Assembly: GCF_029887935.1 (NCBI RefSeq)
Contig: NZ_JARXRO010000020.1
Span: forward strand, 495,876 to 559,875
Source: Luteimonas kalidii
GTDB lineage: Bacteria > Pseudomonadota > Gammaproteobacteria > Xanthomonadales > Xanthomonadaceae
Length of the DNA: 64,000 bases
Direction of reading: 5' to 3'
The stretch's first letter is position 1. Each line of letters opens with the position of its first letter. Under the pieces are notes generated by a model. That model did not search any database and had not been told where the DNA came from. It worked only from the letters and a program-made list of their open reading frames with translations. The position numbers and the translations under genes are program-made. Shown here one piece after another: positions 15,711-25,772 of this stretch.

Positions 15711-18700
15711 CTACGGCGTGATGCTCGCGCGCAGCGACACGCGGGCGAAGGCCCGGACACCCGAGACGCGCACGAACCACGTGCCCGGTTCCGGCATCGC
15801 GATCGCGACCGTTTCGTTGTTGCCCGGACGCTGCGACCGACCGTCGAAGTCGTCCGTCGTGGGCAGGCGCTCGTGTGCCACGTGCACGCTCACGTCGCCG
15901 CTGCCGCCGTAGCTCAGCACACGCAGGTTGCGCGCGCCCACCGGCACGTCGATGCGGTAGAGCAACTCGTCGCCAGCCGCGCCGGAGAGGTCCGCGACGG
16001 CGACGCCATCCTGCAGCCACGGGATGCCGGCGAACGGATCCTCGACCCGCACCGTGGCGCTGGCGTCGTTGTTGCCGGTGTCCGGATCCTCGGTCTGTGC
16101 GGTAACCGCGGCCGCCAGGCCGATCTCGTTGCCCTCCGGTGCCGCCGGGGCGGTGGCCGTGAGCGCGAACACCGCCTCGTCGCCAGCCGCCAGCGAGGCC
16201 GCATTGCAGGCGACGGTGGTGGTGCCGTCTTCGACCAGCGGCGATTCGCAGCTCCAGCCATCCGGCGCAGCCACGGCCACGTCCGCCAGTCCGGCATCGA
16301 ATACGAAGCCCGTGCCGGGATGGTCGGCATCGTCCGGCCCCGCATTGGCGACCACCGCCGCGAACTCCAGCACCGCGCCCGGCGCGACCGTGGGCGACAG
16401 CGCCTCCAGTTCCATCGACAGGTCCGCGACGCGCCCGGCGGCGATCCGCACCAGCAGCAGCGCCGGGTCGTGGTCGGACAGGCGCACGGGGCTGTCGGCC
16501 TCGTTGCGCGCGACCTCGGGCAGGTCGGCGTTGATGCGCGCGTGGCTGAGTTCGATGCCCGCGACCAGTGGCGATTCGACCAGCGCGTCGTTGACCAGCA
16601 CGTGGTCGAGCGACTGCGCCTGGTAGTCGAACACGAACGAATAGCGCTCGTCCGCGTCGGCCAGCAGGGTCAGGTTGTGCAGGTTCGGTTCCACCCGGTC
16701 GACGCCGTCGCCGTCCACCGCGGTCTGCGCATCGGGCGCGGGCAGGCCGGTGACCGTGCCCATGGCGTCAACCAGGCCATCGTTGAACTCGAAGGCGTTG
16801 AAGTCGCCCAGCACCACGAGGTTGCGGACCGGATCGGCCAGCTGCAGGTCCTGCACCAGGTCGGCGAGGAAATCCGCCTGTGCCTGGCGCTTGGCGCGCA
16901 CGCGCTGACCCTGCGTGAGCCAGCCGTTGCTGCCGGACTCGTCGCTGTCGACATCGTTGAGCGAGCGCTGGTGCACCACGATCGCAGTGAACGGCCAGCT
17001 GCGCCCGTCATCGAAATGGACGAGGCCCTCGAGCGACAGCGGCGGGCGGTCGTTGAGCAGGCTGGTGCTGCCGTCCGGGTTGGCCAGCGTCTCGCCCGCG
17101 CCGTGCTGGCGCACGTCGAGGACCTCGACACGCGGCGCGCCCGGCGCCACCTCCAGGCCCTTGACCAGGAAACCGACATCGATGCCGCCGACGTCGTTGC
17201 CTTCCAGCAGGTGCGCGGTGTAGCCCGGATCGGGATCGCCCGCGGCCACCGCGTCGGCATTGATGCGGTCGGCCAGGCGCTGCAGCACCGGCTGGCTTTC
17301 GACCTCGACCACGCCGACCACGTCGGGCGTATGCAGGTAGCCGCGGATCGTGAGCGAGGCCTTGCCCAGGCGTCGCTCGAAGGCCTCCGCGGTGAGCACC
17401 GGTTCCCCGATCGCCGGGTCGTTGGCGTCGTCGAAGAAGCGCTCCAGGTTCCAGGTCGCGAGCGTGGCGTCGTCCGCGGTCGGCGCACGCGCCGGTGCCG
17501 GCAGCCCGGTGGCGCTGCAGTCGACCGTGAGCGTGCCCTCCGGATACACGGTGTAGCGGCGGAAGGTGTAGTCCAGCGGTCCGACCAGGCTTGCATCGAC
17601 GATCACGCAGCCGGCGGCGACGTTCGCGGCCGGGGCGCCGATGGTGGTGCTGTTGACCGCGATCAGCTCGGGATTGAAGTCCCAGCGCGGGATGCCGGTC
17701 GCGCCGCTGCCGAGCGGATCGGGATTGGGCACCGGGATGCCCGGCTCGCGGAACGGGCGCGCCTGGCCGGTGACGACCACCGCGAAGCGTCCGTTGCTGG
17801 TGGCGTTGGCCTGGGCCTCGTTGACGTTGCCGCCGGTGGGCGCGACCACCGTGGCGCTGGGCACCACGACTCGCATCGCCTCCAGCGGTTCGAGCTGGTC
17901 GAGGCCGTCGGCGGGGTTCGGCAGCTCGAGCGTCAGCGCCACCAGCGCCGGCAGCGCATGGCCGCCCGACAGCGCGGTCACGCTCGCGTTCACCAGCTCG
18001 GTCAGCGGCAGCTGGTGCGGATCGGCTGCGGGGACGTATTCGTCCACCGTGCCCTGCACCAGCACCCGATTGCCGACCGCGGCCGCGTCGGGCGGCGTGG
18101 TCGAGGTGAACACGAACACGGCCTCGGAGGTGGCGGGGTTGCCGTCGTCCTCGCCGTCGGCCGTCTGCAGGAAGAAACCGTTGTTCTTGCGCGCGGTCAC
18201 GATGCCGGTGGTGGCCACCGCCATGCCGTTGTACGGGGACAGCTGGCCGTCGCCCTGGATCGCGGCGATCGCGACCGTCTCGACATCGTCGTTGAGGATC
18301 GTGCCGGTCGCCTGCGCGTCGGCCAGTTCCGCGCCCACGGCGTTGGACAGGTCGACCAAGAAGGTCTCGTCGGCTTCGGTCGCGGTATCGCCGACCACAT
18401 CCACGCCGATCGTGACCGAGGTCGAGCCTTCGGCGATCGTCGCCGTGCCGCTGGCGGCGATGTAGTCGCCGTCGGCCACCATTGCGGTGCCGTCGGCCGT
18501 GGCCCAGTCCACGCTCACGCCACCCGCACCCGCGGGCTGGTTGAGCTGGAGGGTGAAGAAGAACGGCGTGGTGCCGCTGTCGCCTTCGGCCGCGGCGGTG
18601 TCGCCGATGCTGGCGTAGACGGTGCCGCCGCCGGCGCAGGGCGCGGGGATCGAGGCACTGTTGCGCGGCGCGGGCGCGGCACTGGAGAAGTCGGCGGCGT

Positions 18701-19283
18701 TGTCGTCGCTGTCGGTGCAGCCACCGTCGGCGCGGAACGCGGCGCTGGCATTGTTGAGCGCCGGCGCCGCGCCGCTGCCCTCGAAGAAATTGGCGCCGCC
18801 GAAGCCGACCAGGTCGACGATCAGCGCGAGCTGCGCCGGCGTGCACGGAGTGCTGCCGCCGTTGCAGCCGAGCGTCGCGGTCGATTCGACCAGCGCCACC
18901 TTGCCGGCGCTGCCGGACATGTTGATGGTGCCGGTGGCGTCGGCCGCGGGCAGCGGCGCGCCGTTGCTGCCGCCCGCCAGCGCCACGAGGAAATACTGGC
19001 CGGGCTCGAGCGTGGCCGCGGGCAGCACCAGGATCTGGCTGCTGCCGGCGCCGAAGTTGCCGGTGCCGGTGGCGCTCGCGTACTGCACCGACAGGCCGCC
19101 GAGCGATGCCGCCTCGGTGCCGCGGTTGAACAGCTCGACGTAATCCTGCGTGTAGGGCGCGCCGCTGTTGCCGCCGCCGCCGTAGACCTGGCTGACGACG
19201 ACCTGCGCCTGCGCGCTGACGGCGCACAGGCCGGAGAAAAGGACCAGGGCCGGCAACAGCCGGCGGACGAGGCGAATGCCCAC
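15711..19283 (-). CDS. Large secreted ExeM/NucH-type nuclease
   Basis: A 1190-residue exported protein. After a signal peptide ([18 protein letters not shown]) come a lamin-tail domain ([15 protein letters not shown]...YVELFNRG, to about 140), a Calx-beta domain (about 215-320, [18 protein letters not shown]), an OB-like nuclease-associated region, an endonuclease/exonuclease/phosphatase domain (about 560-890; [29 protein letters not shown]), a DUF11-type Ig-like repeat and a C-terminal pre-peptidase-like domain. The catalytic Asn, Asp and His motifs are intact. It probably degrades extracellular DNA and may act in biofilm or phosphate supply. The GTG at 19283 has AGGAG 6 bases upstream and directly precedes the signal peptide. 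There is no sorting signal such as PEP-CTERM at the end. Confidence 0.9.
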   Translation of the reverse strand: MGIRLVRRLLPALVLFSGLCAVSAQAQVVVSQVYGGGGNSGAPYTQDYVELFNRGTEAASLGGLSVQYASATGTGNFGAGSSQILVLPAATLEPGQYFLVALAGGSNGAPLPAADATGTINMSGSAGKVALVESTATLGCNGGSTPCTPAQLALIVDLVGFGGANFFEGSGAAPALNNASAAFRADGGCTDSDDNAADFSSAAPAPRNSASIPAPCAGGGTVYASIGDTAAAEGDSGTTPFFFTLQLNQPAGAGGVSVDWATADGTAMVADGDYIAASGTATIAEGSTSVTIGVDVVGDTATEADETFLVDLSNAVGAELADAQATGTILNDDVETVAIAAIQGDGQLSPYNGMAVATTGIVTARKNNGFFLQTADGEDDGNPATSEAVFVFTSTTPPDAAAVGNRVLVQGTVDEYVPAADPHQLPLTELVNASVTALSGGHALPALVALTLELPNPADGLDQLEPLEAMRVVVPSATVVAPTGGNVNEAQANATSNGRFAVVVTGQARPFREPGIPVPNPDPLGSGATGIPRWDFNPELIAVNSTTIGAPAANVAAGCVIVDASLVGPLDYTFRRYTVYPEGTLTVDCSATGLPAPARAPTADDATLATWNLERFFDDANDPAIGEPVLTAEAFERRLGKASLTIRGYLHTPDVVGVVEVESQPVLQRLADRINADAVAAGDPDPGYTAHLLEGNDVGGIDVGFLVKGLEVAPGAPRVEVLDVRQHGAGETLANPDGSTSLLNDRPPLSLEGLVHFDDGRSWPFTAIVVHQRSLNDVDSDESGSNGWLTQGQRVRAKRQAQADFLADLVQDLQLADPVRNLVVLGDFNAFEFNDGLVDAMGTVTGLPAPDAQTAVDGDGVDRVEPNLHNLTLLADADERYSFVFDYQAQSLDHVLVNDALVESPLVAGIELSHARINADLPEVARNEADSPVRLSDHDPALLLVRIAAGRVADLSMELEALSPTVAPGAVLEFAAVVANAGPDDADHPGTGFVFDAGLADVAVAAPDGWSCESPLVEDGTTTVACNAASLAAGDEAVFALTATAPAAPEGNEIGLAAAVTAQTEDPDTGNNDASATVRVEDPFAGIPWLQDGVAVADLSGAAGDELLYRIDVPVGARNLRVLSYGGSGDVSVHVAHERLPTTDDFDGRSQRPGNNETVAIAMPEPGTWFVRVSGVRAFARVSLRASITP

Positions 19284-19394
19284 TGCACGCTCCTGTGTGT
19301 CAGTCCGCTCGGGACTGGGTGGCCGGCCCCCCTGCCAGCGGCCGATTGTGCACCGCCCGGGTGTCGTTTGCATGACGCCGCGGCGCGATGCGTT

Positions 19395-19400
19395 TACCCT
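19395..19400 (+). promoter_or_regulatory. Possible -10 element of kynA
   Basis: TACCCT at 19395-19400 ends six bases before the kynA ATG at 19407, the same spacing as in several other genes here. TTGCAT at 19368-19373 is 21 bases upstream, longer than the usual -35 spacing, so the call is weak. Confidence 0.3.
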
Positions 19401-19406
19401 CGCGCG

Positions 19407-20267
19407 ATGGCCATCGAAGACAACGAACGGCCGCTCGAGGAAGGGATCCACACCGACCTCGACGGCAGGATCACCTATTCCGGCTACCTGCGGCTCGACC
19501 TGCTGCTGTCCGCGCAGCAGCCGCTGTCGTCGCCGCCGCACCACGACGAGATGCTGTTCATCGTCCAGCACCAGGTCTCGGAGCTGTGGCTGAAGCTGGC
19601 GATCCACGAACTGTCCGCGGCGATCGGCTTCCTGCGCCGCGACCAGGTGTGGCAGTGCCAGAAGGTGATCGCGCGCTGCAAGCAGGTGCTGCGCCAGCTG
19701 ACCGAGCAATGGTCGGTGCTGGAGACGCTCACGCCGTCCGAGTACATGGAGTTCCGCGACGTGCTGGGGCCGTCGTCGGGCTTCCAGTCGCTGCAGTACC
19801 GCACACTCGAGTTCCTGATGGGCAACAAGAACGCGGCCATGCTCAAGGTGTTCGCGCACGATCCGGCGGGCCAGGCCGGCCTGCGCGAGGTGCTCGAAGC
19901 GCCGGGCCTGTACGACGAGTTCCTGATGTACCTCGCGCGCTGGGGCCACGCCATCCCGGAACGCCACCTGCAGCGCGACTGGACCCGGCCGCACGTGCGC
20001 GACGAAGCGCTGCTGCCGGTGTTCGAGGCGATCTACGAGGACACCGCCCGCCACTGGCGCGAGTACGCGCTGGCCGAGGACCTGGTGGACCTGGAGACGC
20101 AGTTCCAGCTCTGGCGCTTCCGCCACATGCGCACGGTGATGCGGATCATCGGTTTCCGGCGCGGCACGGGCGGTTCGTCCGGCGTGGGTTTCCTCAGGCA
20201 GGCGCTGGACCTGACCTTCTTCCCGGAGCTGTTCGACGTGCGCACCCAGATCGGCCCGGGGCGGTAG
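19407..20267 (+). CDS. kynA: Tryptophan 2,3-dioxygenase
   Basis: A 286-residue cytosolic haem enzyme that opens the indole ring of tryptophan to N-formylkynurenine, the first step of the kynurenine route. It matches the structurally known Xanthomonas enzyme closely: the substrate-site His is residue 55 ([10 protein letters not shown]), the Arg/Tyr pair lies in [18 protein letters not shown], the axial haem His is in [11 protein letters not shown] and the RGTGGSSG loop is intact. No other kynurenine-pathway gene is nearby. It is followed 6 bases later by a Nudix gene and an AbgT transporter in one direction. Confidence 0.97.
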   Translation: MAIEDNERPLEEGIHTDLDGRITYSGYLRLDLLLSAQQPLSSPPHHDEMLFIVQHQVSELWLKLAIHELSAAIGFLRRDQVWQCQKVIARCKQVLRQLTEQWSVLETLTPSEYMEFRDVLGPSSGFQSLQYRTLEFLMGNKNAAMLKVFAHDPAGQAGLREVLEAPGLYDEFLMYLARWGHAIPERHLQRDWTRPHVRDEALLPVFEAIYEDTARHWREYALAEDLVDLETQFQLWRFRHMRTVMRIIGFRRGTGGSSGVGFLRQALDLTFFPELFDVRTQIGPGR

Positions 20268-20273
20268 GGCGCG

Positions 20274-20735
20274 ATGCGCCACGACTGCGTCGGCGCACTG
20301 CTGGTCCGGGACGCGCGCGTGCTGCTGGGCCGGCGGGCACCGGATGCGGCATGGCTGGCCGATGCCTGGGACATCTTCGGAGGCCACCTCGAACCGGGCG
20401 AAACGCCGGAGGCGGCGCTGCGGCGCGAGCTGCGCGAGGAACTGGGCATCGACGCCGGTGCGCTGCAGCCGCTGGGCGAACTGTGCGGCGACCAGCCCGA
20501 GCCCTGGCGCCTGCGCGCGTTCGGCCTCCATGCGTGGCGCGGCACGCCGGTGGCGCATGCCGCCGGCGGCCATGTCGGCATGCGCTGGTGTGGCCTGGAA
20601 GAGGCGCGCGCCCTGCTGCTGCCGGCCCACGCCGGGTTCGATGCACTGCTCGCGGCCGCCCTCGCAATGGGCGGCGGGCCGCGCGCTGCTAGCATCGCCG
20701 ACGAACCAGATCCTGAACCGGGGACTCCCAGATGA
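20274..20735 (+). CDS. Nudix hydrolase
   Basis: A 153-residue Nudix-domain protein. The Nudix box is complete (GGHLEPGETPEAALRREL then REELGI, about residues 40-62), so it should bind Mg2+ or Mn2+ and cleave a nucleoside diphosphate linked to another group. The flanking sequence (VGALLVRDARVLLGRR) resembles MutT/ADP-ribose-type members, but the substrate is unknown. It starts 6 bases after kynA; its stop overlaps the AbgT gene as ATGA. The C-terminal 25 residues are low-complexity and acidic. Confidence 0.9.
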   Translation: MRHDCVGALLVRDARVLLGRRAPDAAWLADAWDIFGGHLEPGETPEAALRRELREELGIDAGALQPLGELCGDQPEPWRLRAFGLHAWRGTPVAHAAGGHVGMRWCGLEEARALLLPAHAGFDALLAAALAMGGGPRAASIADEPDPEPGTPR

Positions 20736-22306
20736 CGCCAGCCCAGAACGCCGCCGCGCCCAGGTCCACCGCCGTCACCCGTGTGCTCGACGCCGTCGAG
20801 CGCGTCGGCAACCGGCTGCCCGATCCGGCAGTCCTGTTCCTGCTGCTGATGCTGGTGGTGTGGGGGGTGTCGGCCCTGCTGGCCAACGTCAGCTTCGACG
20901 AACTCGATCCGCGCAGCGGCGATCCGATCCAGATCCGCAACCTGCTCGCCGGCACCAGCTTCACCGCGTTCATGGCCGAGATGGTGCGCACCTTCGTCAA
21001 TTTCGCGCCGCTGGGCGTGGTGCTGGTGGCGATGCTGGGCCTGGGCGTGGCGGAACACACCGGCTTCATCAATGCCGCGTTGCGCGCGATCCTGTCGGTG
21101 ACGCCGAAGATGCTGCTCACCCCGATGCTGATTGCGGTGGGCATCTTCAGCCACGTGGCGGTGGACGCGGGCTACGTGCTGGTGATTCCGCTGGGCGCGG
21201 TGATCTTCTACGCCGCCGGCCGCCATCCGCTGGCCGGGATCGCGGCCGCGTTCGCCGGCGTGTCGGGCGGCTTCTCGGCCACATTCATCCCCTCCAGCCT
21301 CGACCCGCTGCTCTCGGGCCTGACCCAGGAAGCGGCCCGGCTGATCGACCCGGCAGTGGTGGTGAACCCGCTGAACAACTACGTGTTCACGACCGCATCG
21401 ACGGCGCTGATCGTGCTCGTTGGCTGGTTCCTGACCGATCGCGTGATCGAGCCGCGCCTGCGCAACACGGAGGTCGACGGCGATGCCGCCGACATGCCGA
21501 CGATGGAGGCGCTCACCGCGCGCGAGCGCCGCGGCCTGCTGCTGGCGGTGGGGTCGATGCTGGCGCTCGCGGTGGTGCTGGTGCTGACCTCGGTGCCCGC
21601 GGGCTCGGCCTGGCGCGCGCCGGCCGATGCGCCCAGCGGCGCCGGCGAACTGCTCGTCGCCACCGCGCCGCTGATGCAGTCGATCGTGCCGCTGATCTTC
21701 ATCCTGTTCGTGGTGCCGGGCATCGTCTACGGCTACGTCGCGGGATCGGTGAAGACCCATCGCGACGTCATCCAGGGCATGGCCAGGGCCATGAGCGGGA
21801 TGGGCTATTACATCGTCATGGCCTTCTTCGCCGCGCAGTTCATCTATGCCTTCGGCCAGAGCAACCTCGGCGCCCTGATGGCAATCAAGGGCGCGAACGC
21901 GCTGCAGGCGATGGGGATGCCGACCGGCGTGACCCTGGTGGGGATCGTGCTGCTGTCGGGCTTCGTGAACCTGATGGTCGGCTCGGCCTCGGCCAAGTGG
22001 GCGCTGATCGGCGCGATCATGGTGCCGATGCTGATGCAGCTGGGGATCTCGCCCGACCTGACCCAGGCCGCCTACCGCGTCGGCGACTCGAGCACCAACA
22101 TCATCACGCCGCTGCTGCCGTATTTCCCGCTGATCGTGGTGTTCTGCCAGAAGTACGTGAAGTCCAGCGGCATCGGCACCCTGCTGGCGCTGATGCTGCC
22201 GTTCTCGCTCACGCTGCTGGTGCTGTGGACCGGCTTCCTGCTGGCGTTCTGGGCCTTCGGCATCCCGCTCGGGGTGGGCTCGAGCTACGTGTACCCGGCC
22301 GGCTGA
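20732..22306 (+). CDS. AbgT-family transporter
   Basis: A 524-residue inner-membrane carrier with about 11-12 hydrophobic helices and the family signatures PDPAVLFLLLML near the N terminus, SHVAVDAGYVLVIPLGA, FSATFIPSSLDPLL, NPLNNYVFTTAST and SASAKWALIGAIMVPML. E. coli AbgT imports p-aminobenzoyl-glutamate; related members (MtrF) export sulfonamides, so the direction and cargo cannot be fixed. It overlaps the Nudix gene by four bases and so may be co-expressed with kynA. It ends 133 bases before a POT transporter, with a GC hairpin between. Confidence 0.92.
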   Translation: MTPAQNAAAPRSTAVTRVLDAVERVGNRLPDPAVLFLLLMLVVWGVSALLANVSFDELDPRSGDPIQIRNLLAGTSFTAFMAEMVRTFVNFAPLGVVLVAMLGLGVAEHTGFINAALRAILSVTPKMLLTPMLIAVGIFSHVAVDAGYVLVIPLGAVIFYAAGRHPLAGIAAAFAGVSGGFSATFIPSSLDPLLSGLTQEAARLIDPAVVVNPLNNYVFTTASTALIVLVGWFLTDRVIEPRLRNTEVDGDAADMPTMEALTARERRGLLLAVGSMLALAVVLVLTSVPAGSAWRAPADAPSGAGELLVATAPLMQSIVPLIFILFVVPGIVYGYVAGSVKTHRDVIQGMARAMSGMGYYIVMAFFAAQFIYAFGQSNLGALMAIKGANALQAMGMPTGVTLVGIVLLSGFVNLMVGSASAKWALIGAIMVPMLMQLGISPDLTQAAYRVGDSSTNIITPLLPYFPLIVVFCQKYVKSSGIGTLLALMLPFSLTLLVLWTGFLLAFWAFGIPLGVGSSYVYPAG

Positions 22307-22391
22307 ACCCGGCCGCCGGCCGCGGCTGAGGGCCCGCCCGGCGCCGCCGGCGCTTTCCATCCCGGCGCTGCGGGGCTAAGTTACGTGCGAA

Positions 22392-22414
22392 ACGACCGCC
22401 TCGAGGGCGGTCGT
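22392..22414. promoter_or_regulatory. 9-bp inverted repeat before the POT transporter
   Basis: ACGACCGCC (22392-22400), loop TCGAG, GGCGGTCGT (22406-22414). The hairpin ends 9 bases before the TGGAGGAA ribosome site of the next gene. It has no T run, so it is not a classical terminator. It may regulate translation or end the abgT transcript. Confidence 0.4.
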
Positions 22415-22439
22415 CCCCTATGTGGAGGAACCCTCGCCC

Positions 22440-24017
22440 GTGTCCAGCAATCCGTACGCCGAAGAAGAACGCAAGACCCTCCTCGGCCACCCGCGTGGCC
22501 TGTTCGTGCTGTTCTTCGCCGAGATGTGGGAGCGCTTCTCCTACTACGGCATGCGCGCGCTGCTGATCTTCTACCTCGTCCAGCACTGGATGTTCTCCGA
22601 CGAGCAGGCCTCGGTGATCTACGGCGCGTACACCGCGCTGGTGTATATCGCGCCCGTGGTGGGTGGCTACCTGGCGGACCGATACCTGGGCCAGCGCAAG
22701 GCGGTGGCGTTCGGCGCGGTGCTGCTGACCTTCGGCCATTTCCTGATGGCGTTCGAGGGCGATGGCGGGCAGAGCGCGTCGGAGATCAACATCTTCTGGC
22801 TGGCGCTGGCGTTCATCATCGTCGGCTCGGGCTTCCTGAAGGCCAACATCTCGGTGATGGTGGGGCAGCTGTACCCGCGCACCGACGTGCGCCGCGACCC
22901 GGCGTACACGATCTTCTACATGGGCATCAACCTGGGCGCGGCGCTCGGTTCGCTGATCGCCGGCTACCTGGGCCAGACCTACGGCTGGGCCTGGGGCTTC
23001 GGCGCGGCGGGCGTGGGCATGCTGCTGGGCCTGGTGGTGTTCGTGCTGGGCAAGCCGCTGCTGATGGGGCGGGGCGAGGCGCCCGACGCGGCGCGGCTGA
23101 CCAGATCGGTGGCGGGCATCCGCTTCGAGTGGCTGCTGTACGGTCTCGGCTTCGCGGCCGTCGGCCTGGTGTGGTTCATGATCCAGCACCAGAAGCTGGT
23201 GGGCGGCCTGCTCGGCGTCGCCGGCGCGCTCCTGGTCGGCTACGTGCTGTACGTGGCGGTGGCCAAGCTGCCGCGGCACGACCGCGACCGCATCTTCGCG
23301 GCGATGTACCTGATCATCGGCTCGATCCTGTTCTGGGCGCTGTTCGAGCAGGCGGGCGCGTCGCTCAACCTGTTCACCGACCGCTCGGTGGACCGCAGCA
23401 TCTTCGGCTGGGAGGTCCCGGCATCGATGTTCCAGTCGCTCAACGCGATCTACATCGTGATGCTGGGGCCGGTGTTCGCGTGGCTGTGGCTGACCCTCGG
23501 CCGGCGCGGCATGGAGCCCTCGACGCCGACCAAGTTCGCGCTCGGCGTGGTCCAGGTGGGGCTGGGCTTCCTGGTGCTGGTGATGGGCGCCAACGCCGGC
23601 GAATCCGGCGCTACGCCGGTGCTGTTCATCTTCCTGATCTACCTGATCCACACCATGGGCGAGCTGTGCCTGTCGCCGGTCGGCCTGTCGGCGATGAACC
23701 GGCTGACGCCGGCGCACATGGCCAGCCTGATCATGGGCGCGTGGTTCTTCGCCTCGGCCACCGGCAACTTCGCCGCCGGCCTGATCTCGGCGGCGACGGG
23801 CGGCGAAGGCGCCGGTCCGGAGCGGGTGCTGGAGGTCTATTCCAACGTCGGCTGGCTGGCGGTGGGCGTGGGCGCGGGCATGCTGGTGATCGCGCCGCTG
23901 GTGCGCCGCCTGATGCACCTGGACACACTGCGCGACGACGCCGACCTGGCCGGCACCCGCGAGCTGGGCGAACCGGTCGCGGCGGGCGTCGACGTGCGCA
24001 AGGAAACCCGCCCCTGA
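22440..24017 (+). CDS. POT-family proton/peptide symporter
   Basis: A 525-residue inner-membrane transporter of the proton-dependent oligopeptide family (about 14 helices). The characteristic ExxER-type segment is present as EMWERFSYYGMRALL (about residue 28), and the FYMGINLGAALGSL motif of the family lies near residue 165. It takes up di- and tripeptides with protons; the closest bacterial models are DtpA and YdgR. I chose the GTG at 22440 because TGGAGGAA lies 9 bases before it; a start at 22422 would overlap that site. It is transcribed alone, with a possible attenuating hairpin upstream. Confidence 0.93.
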   Translation: MSSNPYAEEERKTLLGHPRGLFVLFFAEMWERFSYYGMRALLIFYLVQHWMFSDEQASVIYGAYTALVYIAPVVGGYLADRYLGQRKAVAFGAVLLTFGHFLMAFEGDGGQSASEINIFWLALAFIIVGSGFLKANISVMVGQLYPRTDVRRDPAYTIFYMGINLGAALGSLIAGYLGQTYGWAWGFGAAGVGMLLGLVVFVLGKPLLMGRGEAPDAARLTRSVAGIRFEWLLYGLGFAAVGLVWFMIQHQKLVGGLLGVAGALLVGYVLYVAVAKLPRHDRDRIFAAMYLIIGSILFWALFEQAGASLNLFTDRSVDRSIFGWEVPASMFQSLNAIYIVMLGPVFAWLWLTLGRRGMEPSTPTKFALGVVQVGLGFLVLVMGANAGESGATPVLFIFLIYLIHTMGELCLSPVGLSAMNRLTPAHMASLIMGAWFFASATGNFAAGLISAATGGEGAGPERVLEVYSNVGWLAVGVGAGMLVIAPLVRRLMHLDTLRDDADLAGTRELGEPVAAGVDVRKETRP

Positions 24018-24072
24018 TCCCGGGGTGGGCGGGCGCGCACGGGAGCCGGTCGGGCCGCCCGTGCGCGGCGGC

Positions 24073-24552
24073 TCAGATGTGCCGCAGCATCTCGTCCATG
24101 CCTTCGCCGGCGAGCTTGTCGATCAGGCGCGAGAGCAGTTCGCGCTCCTCTTCCGACAGCGGGCCGAGCAGGCGGCGTTCGCAGGCCAGGGTCATCGGCG
24201 CGACTTCGTCGTACACGGAATAGCCCGCGTCGGTCAGCGCCAGGACCGAACGGCGGCGGTCGTCGCCATGGATGTCGCGCTTGAGCAGTTCACGCTCCAG
24301 CAGCCGGGCCACGGCGCGGCTCACCGCGACCTTGTCCATCGCGGTGCGCTCGGTGACCTCCCGCGCCGACAGTCCCGGATAGCGGCCCAGCACCGCCATC
24401 ACCCGCCATTCGGTGATCGCCAGCCCGAAGCGGCGGTGGTACTCGCTGGAGATCGCGTTGCTGACCCGGTTGGACAGTACGCTCAGGCGGTAGGGCAGGA
24501 AACGCTCCAGATCGAGGATCGCATGTTCCTGTGAGACAGCTGGGTCGGACAT
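24073..24552 (-). CDS. MarR-family transcriptional regulator
   Basis: A 159-residue winged-helix repressor. The DNA-binding region reads LAITEWRVMAVLGRYPGLSAREVTERTAMDKVAVSRAVARLLERELL, with the wing GDDRRRSVLALTDAG, typical of MarR proteins that sense aromatic ligands. It faces hppD across 93 bases, which suggests control of the homogentisate pathway and of itself. The start at 24552 was chosen because upstream in-frame codons would extend into the promoter region and beyond the hppD start. The binding palindrome and promoters are described separately. Confidence 0.92.
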   Translation of the reverse strand: MSDPAVSQEHAILDLERFLPYRLSVLSNRVSNAISSEYHRRFGLAITEWRVMAVLGRYPGLSAREVTERTAMDKVAVSRAVARLLERELLKRDIHGDDRRRSVLALTDAGYSVYDEVAPMTLACERRLLGPLSEEERELLSRLIDKLAGEGMDEMLRHI

Positions 24553-24565
24553 GATGCGCTGCACC

Positions 24566-24594
24566 TTGCTGTTGGTTTCTCGTGAAACTATAGA
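24566..24594 (+). promoter_or_regulatory. hppD promoter with overlapping operator palindrome
   Basis: TTGCTG (24566-24571), 17 bases, TATAGA (24589-24594) fit a sigma-70 promoter reading toward hppD. Between them lies GTTTC-N4-GAAAC (24575-24588), a perfect inverted repeat in the spacer. On the minus strand the overlapping TATAGT (24592-24587) could serve the MarR gene. A bound MarR dimer would cover both promoters. This is inferred from position; binding is unproven. Confidence 0.6.
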
Positions 24595-24645
24595 ATAGGC
24601 GGTCCCGGCGCCCGGCCGCGTCGCCTTCCCCGCGAGGAGTATCAC

Positions 24646-25755
24646 ATGACAGCGCAATCACAGGCGCCCGCCCATGCGGGCATGCAGGTCGCCACGTTCG
24701 AGAACCCGATGGGCATCGACGGCTTCGAATTCGTCGAATACGCCGCGCCCGACGGACAGGCCGGCCAGCTGCACGACTACTTCAAGCGGCTGGGCTTCGT
24801 GCAGGTTGCGCGCCACAGGACACGCCCGATCAGCACTTACCGCCAGGGCGACTGCACCTTCCTGATCAACGAGGATCCCGACTCGTTCGCCGCGCGTTTC
24901 GCCGCCCAGCACGGCCCCAGCGCCTGCGGCTTCGCCATCCGCTTCAGCAAGCTGGCCGAGTGGGTGCGGGTGCAGGCGATGAAGAACGGCGCCGAAGCCT
25001 TCGACGCCAGCGACGAGCTGAGCAAGGCCGTGGCCGCGCCGGTGATCAAGGGCATCGGCGGCTGCATGCTGTACCTGGTCGACCGCTACGACGACAAGGG
25101 CACGATCCACGACCCGGATTACGAGGTGCTGCCCGGCGCGGACCTGATGCCCAAGGGCTTCGGCCTGACCTTCATCGACCACCTGACCCACAACCTCTAC
25201 CAGGGGAACATGGCGAAGTGGTCCGACTACTACGAGCGCCTGTTCAACTTCCGCGAGATCCGCTACTTCGACATCAAGGGCGCCAAGACCGGACTGCTGT
25301 CCAAGGCGATGACCGCGCCCGACGGCATGGTGCGCATCCCGCTCAACGAATCGAGCGATCCGAAGTCGCAGATCAACGAATACCTCGACACCTACCACGG
25401 CGAGGGGATCCAGCACATCGCCTGCTTCACCGACGACATCTACGAGACGGTCGAGGCGATGCGTGCGCAGGGCGTCGAATTCCTGGATACGCCGGACACC
25501 TACTTCGAGGTGATCGACCAGCGCATCCCCGACCACGGCGAGGACGTCGCGCGCCTGGCCCGAAACAAGATCCTGATCGACGCCGACCCGGAGACGAAAC
25601 AGCGCAAGCTGCTGCAGATCTTCACCAGGAACGCGCTGGGCCCGATCTTCTTCGAGATCATCCAGCGCAAGGGCAACGAGGGCTTCGGCGAGGGCAACTT
25701 CCAGGCCCTGTTCGAGAGCATCGAGCGCGACCAGATGCAGCGCGGCGTGCTGTAG
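24646..25755 (+). CDS. hppD: 4-hydroxyphenylpyruvate dioxygenase
   Basis: A 369-residue Fe(II) enzyme that turns 4-hydroxyphenylpyruvate into homogentisate, the second step of tyrosine breakdown. It has two VOC-type domains; the iron ligands are visible in the C-terminal domain: His in FIDHLTHN (about residue 180), His in GIQHIACF (about 258) and Glu near the end in GPIFFEII (about 347). A GAGGAG site lies before the ATG at 24646. It is followed after 57 bases by hmgA, with a palindrome in the gap. Its expression is probably controlled by the divergent MarR gene. Confidence 0.97.
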   Translation: MTAQSQAPAHAGMQVATFENPMGIDGFEFVEYAAPDGQAGQLHDYFKRLGFVQVARHRTRPISTYRQGDCTFLINEDPDSFAARFAAQHGPSACGFAIRFSKLAEWVRVQAMKNGAEAFDASDELSKAVAAPVIKGIGGCMLYLVDRYDDKGTIHDPDYEVLPGADLMPKGFGLTFIDHLTHNLYQGNMAKWSDYYERLFNFREIRYFDIKGAKTGLLSKAMTAPDGMVRIPLNESSDPKSQINEYLDTYHGEGIQHIACFTDDIYETVEAMRAQGVEFLDTPDTYFEVIDQRIPDHGEDVARLARNKILIDADPETKQRKLLQIFTRNALGPIFFEIIQRKGNEGFGEGNFQALFESIERDQMQRGVL

Positions 25756-25772
25756 GCTGCGCGCTCCAGGAA

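Noticed and set aside
15873..19406. A very long open frame on the plus strand opposite the nuclease gene
   Set aside because: It is antisense to a protein with a signal peptide and conserved nuclease motifs; its translation is low-complexity Arg/Ala/Gly-rich with no homology. Long antisense frames are common at this G+C.
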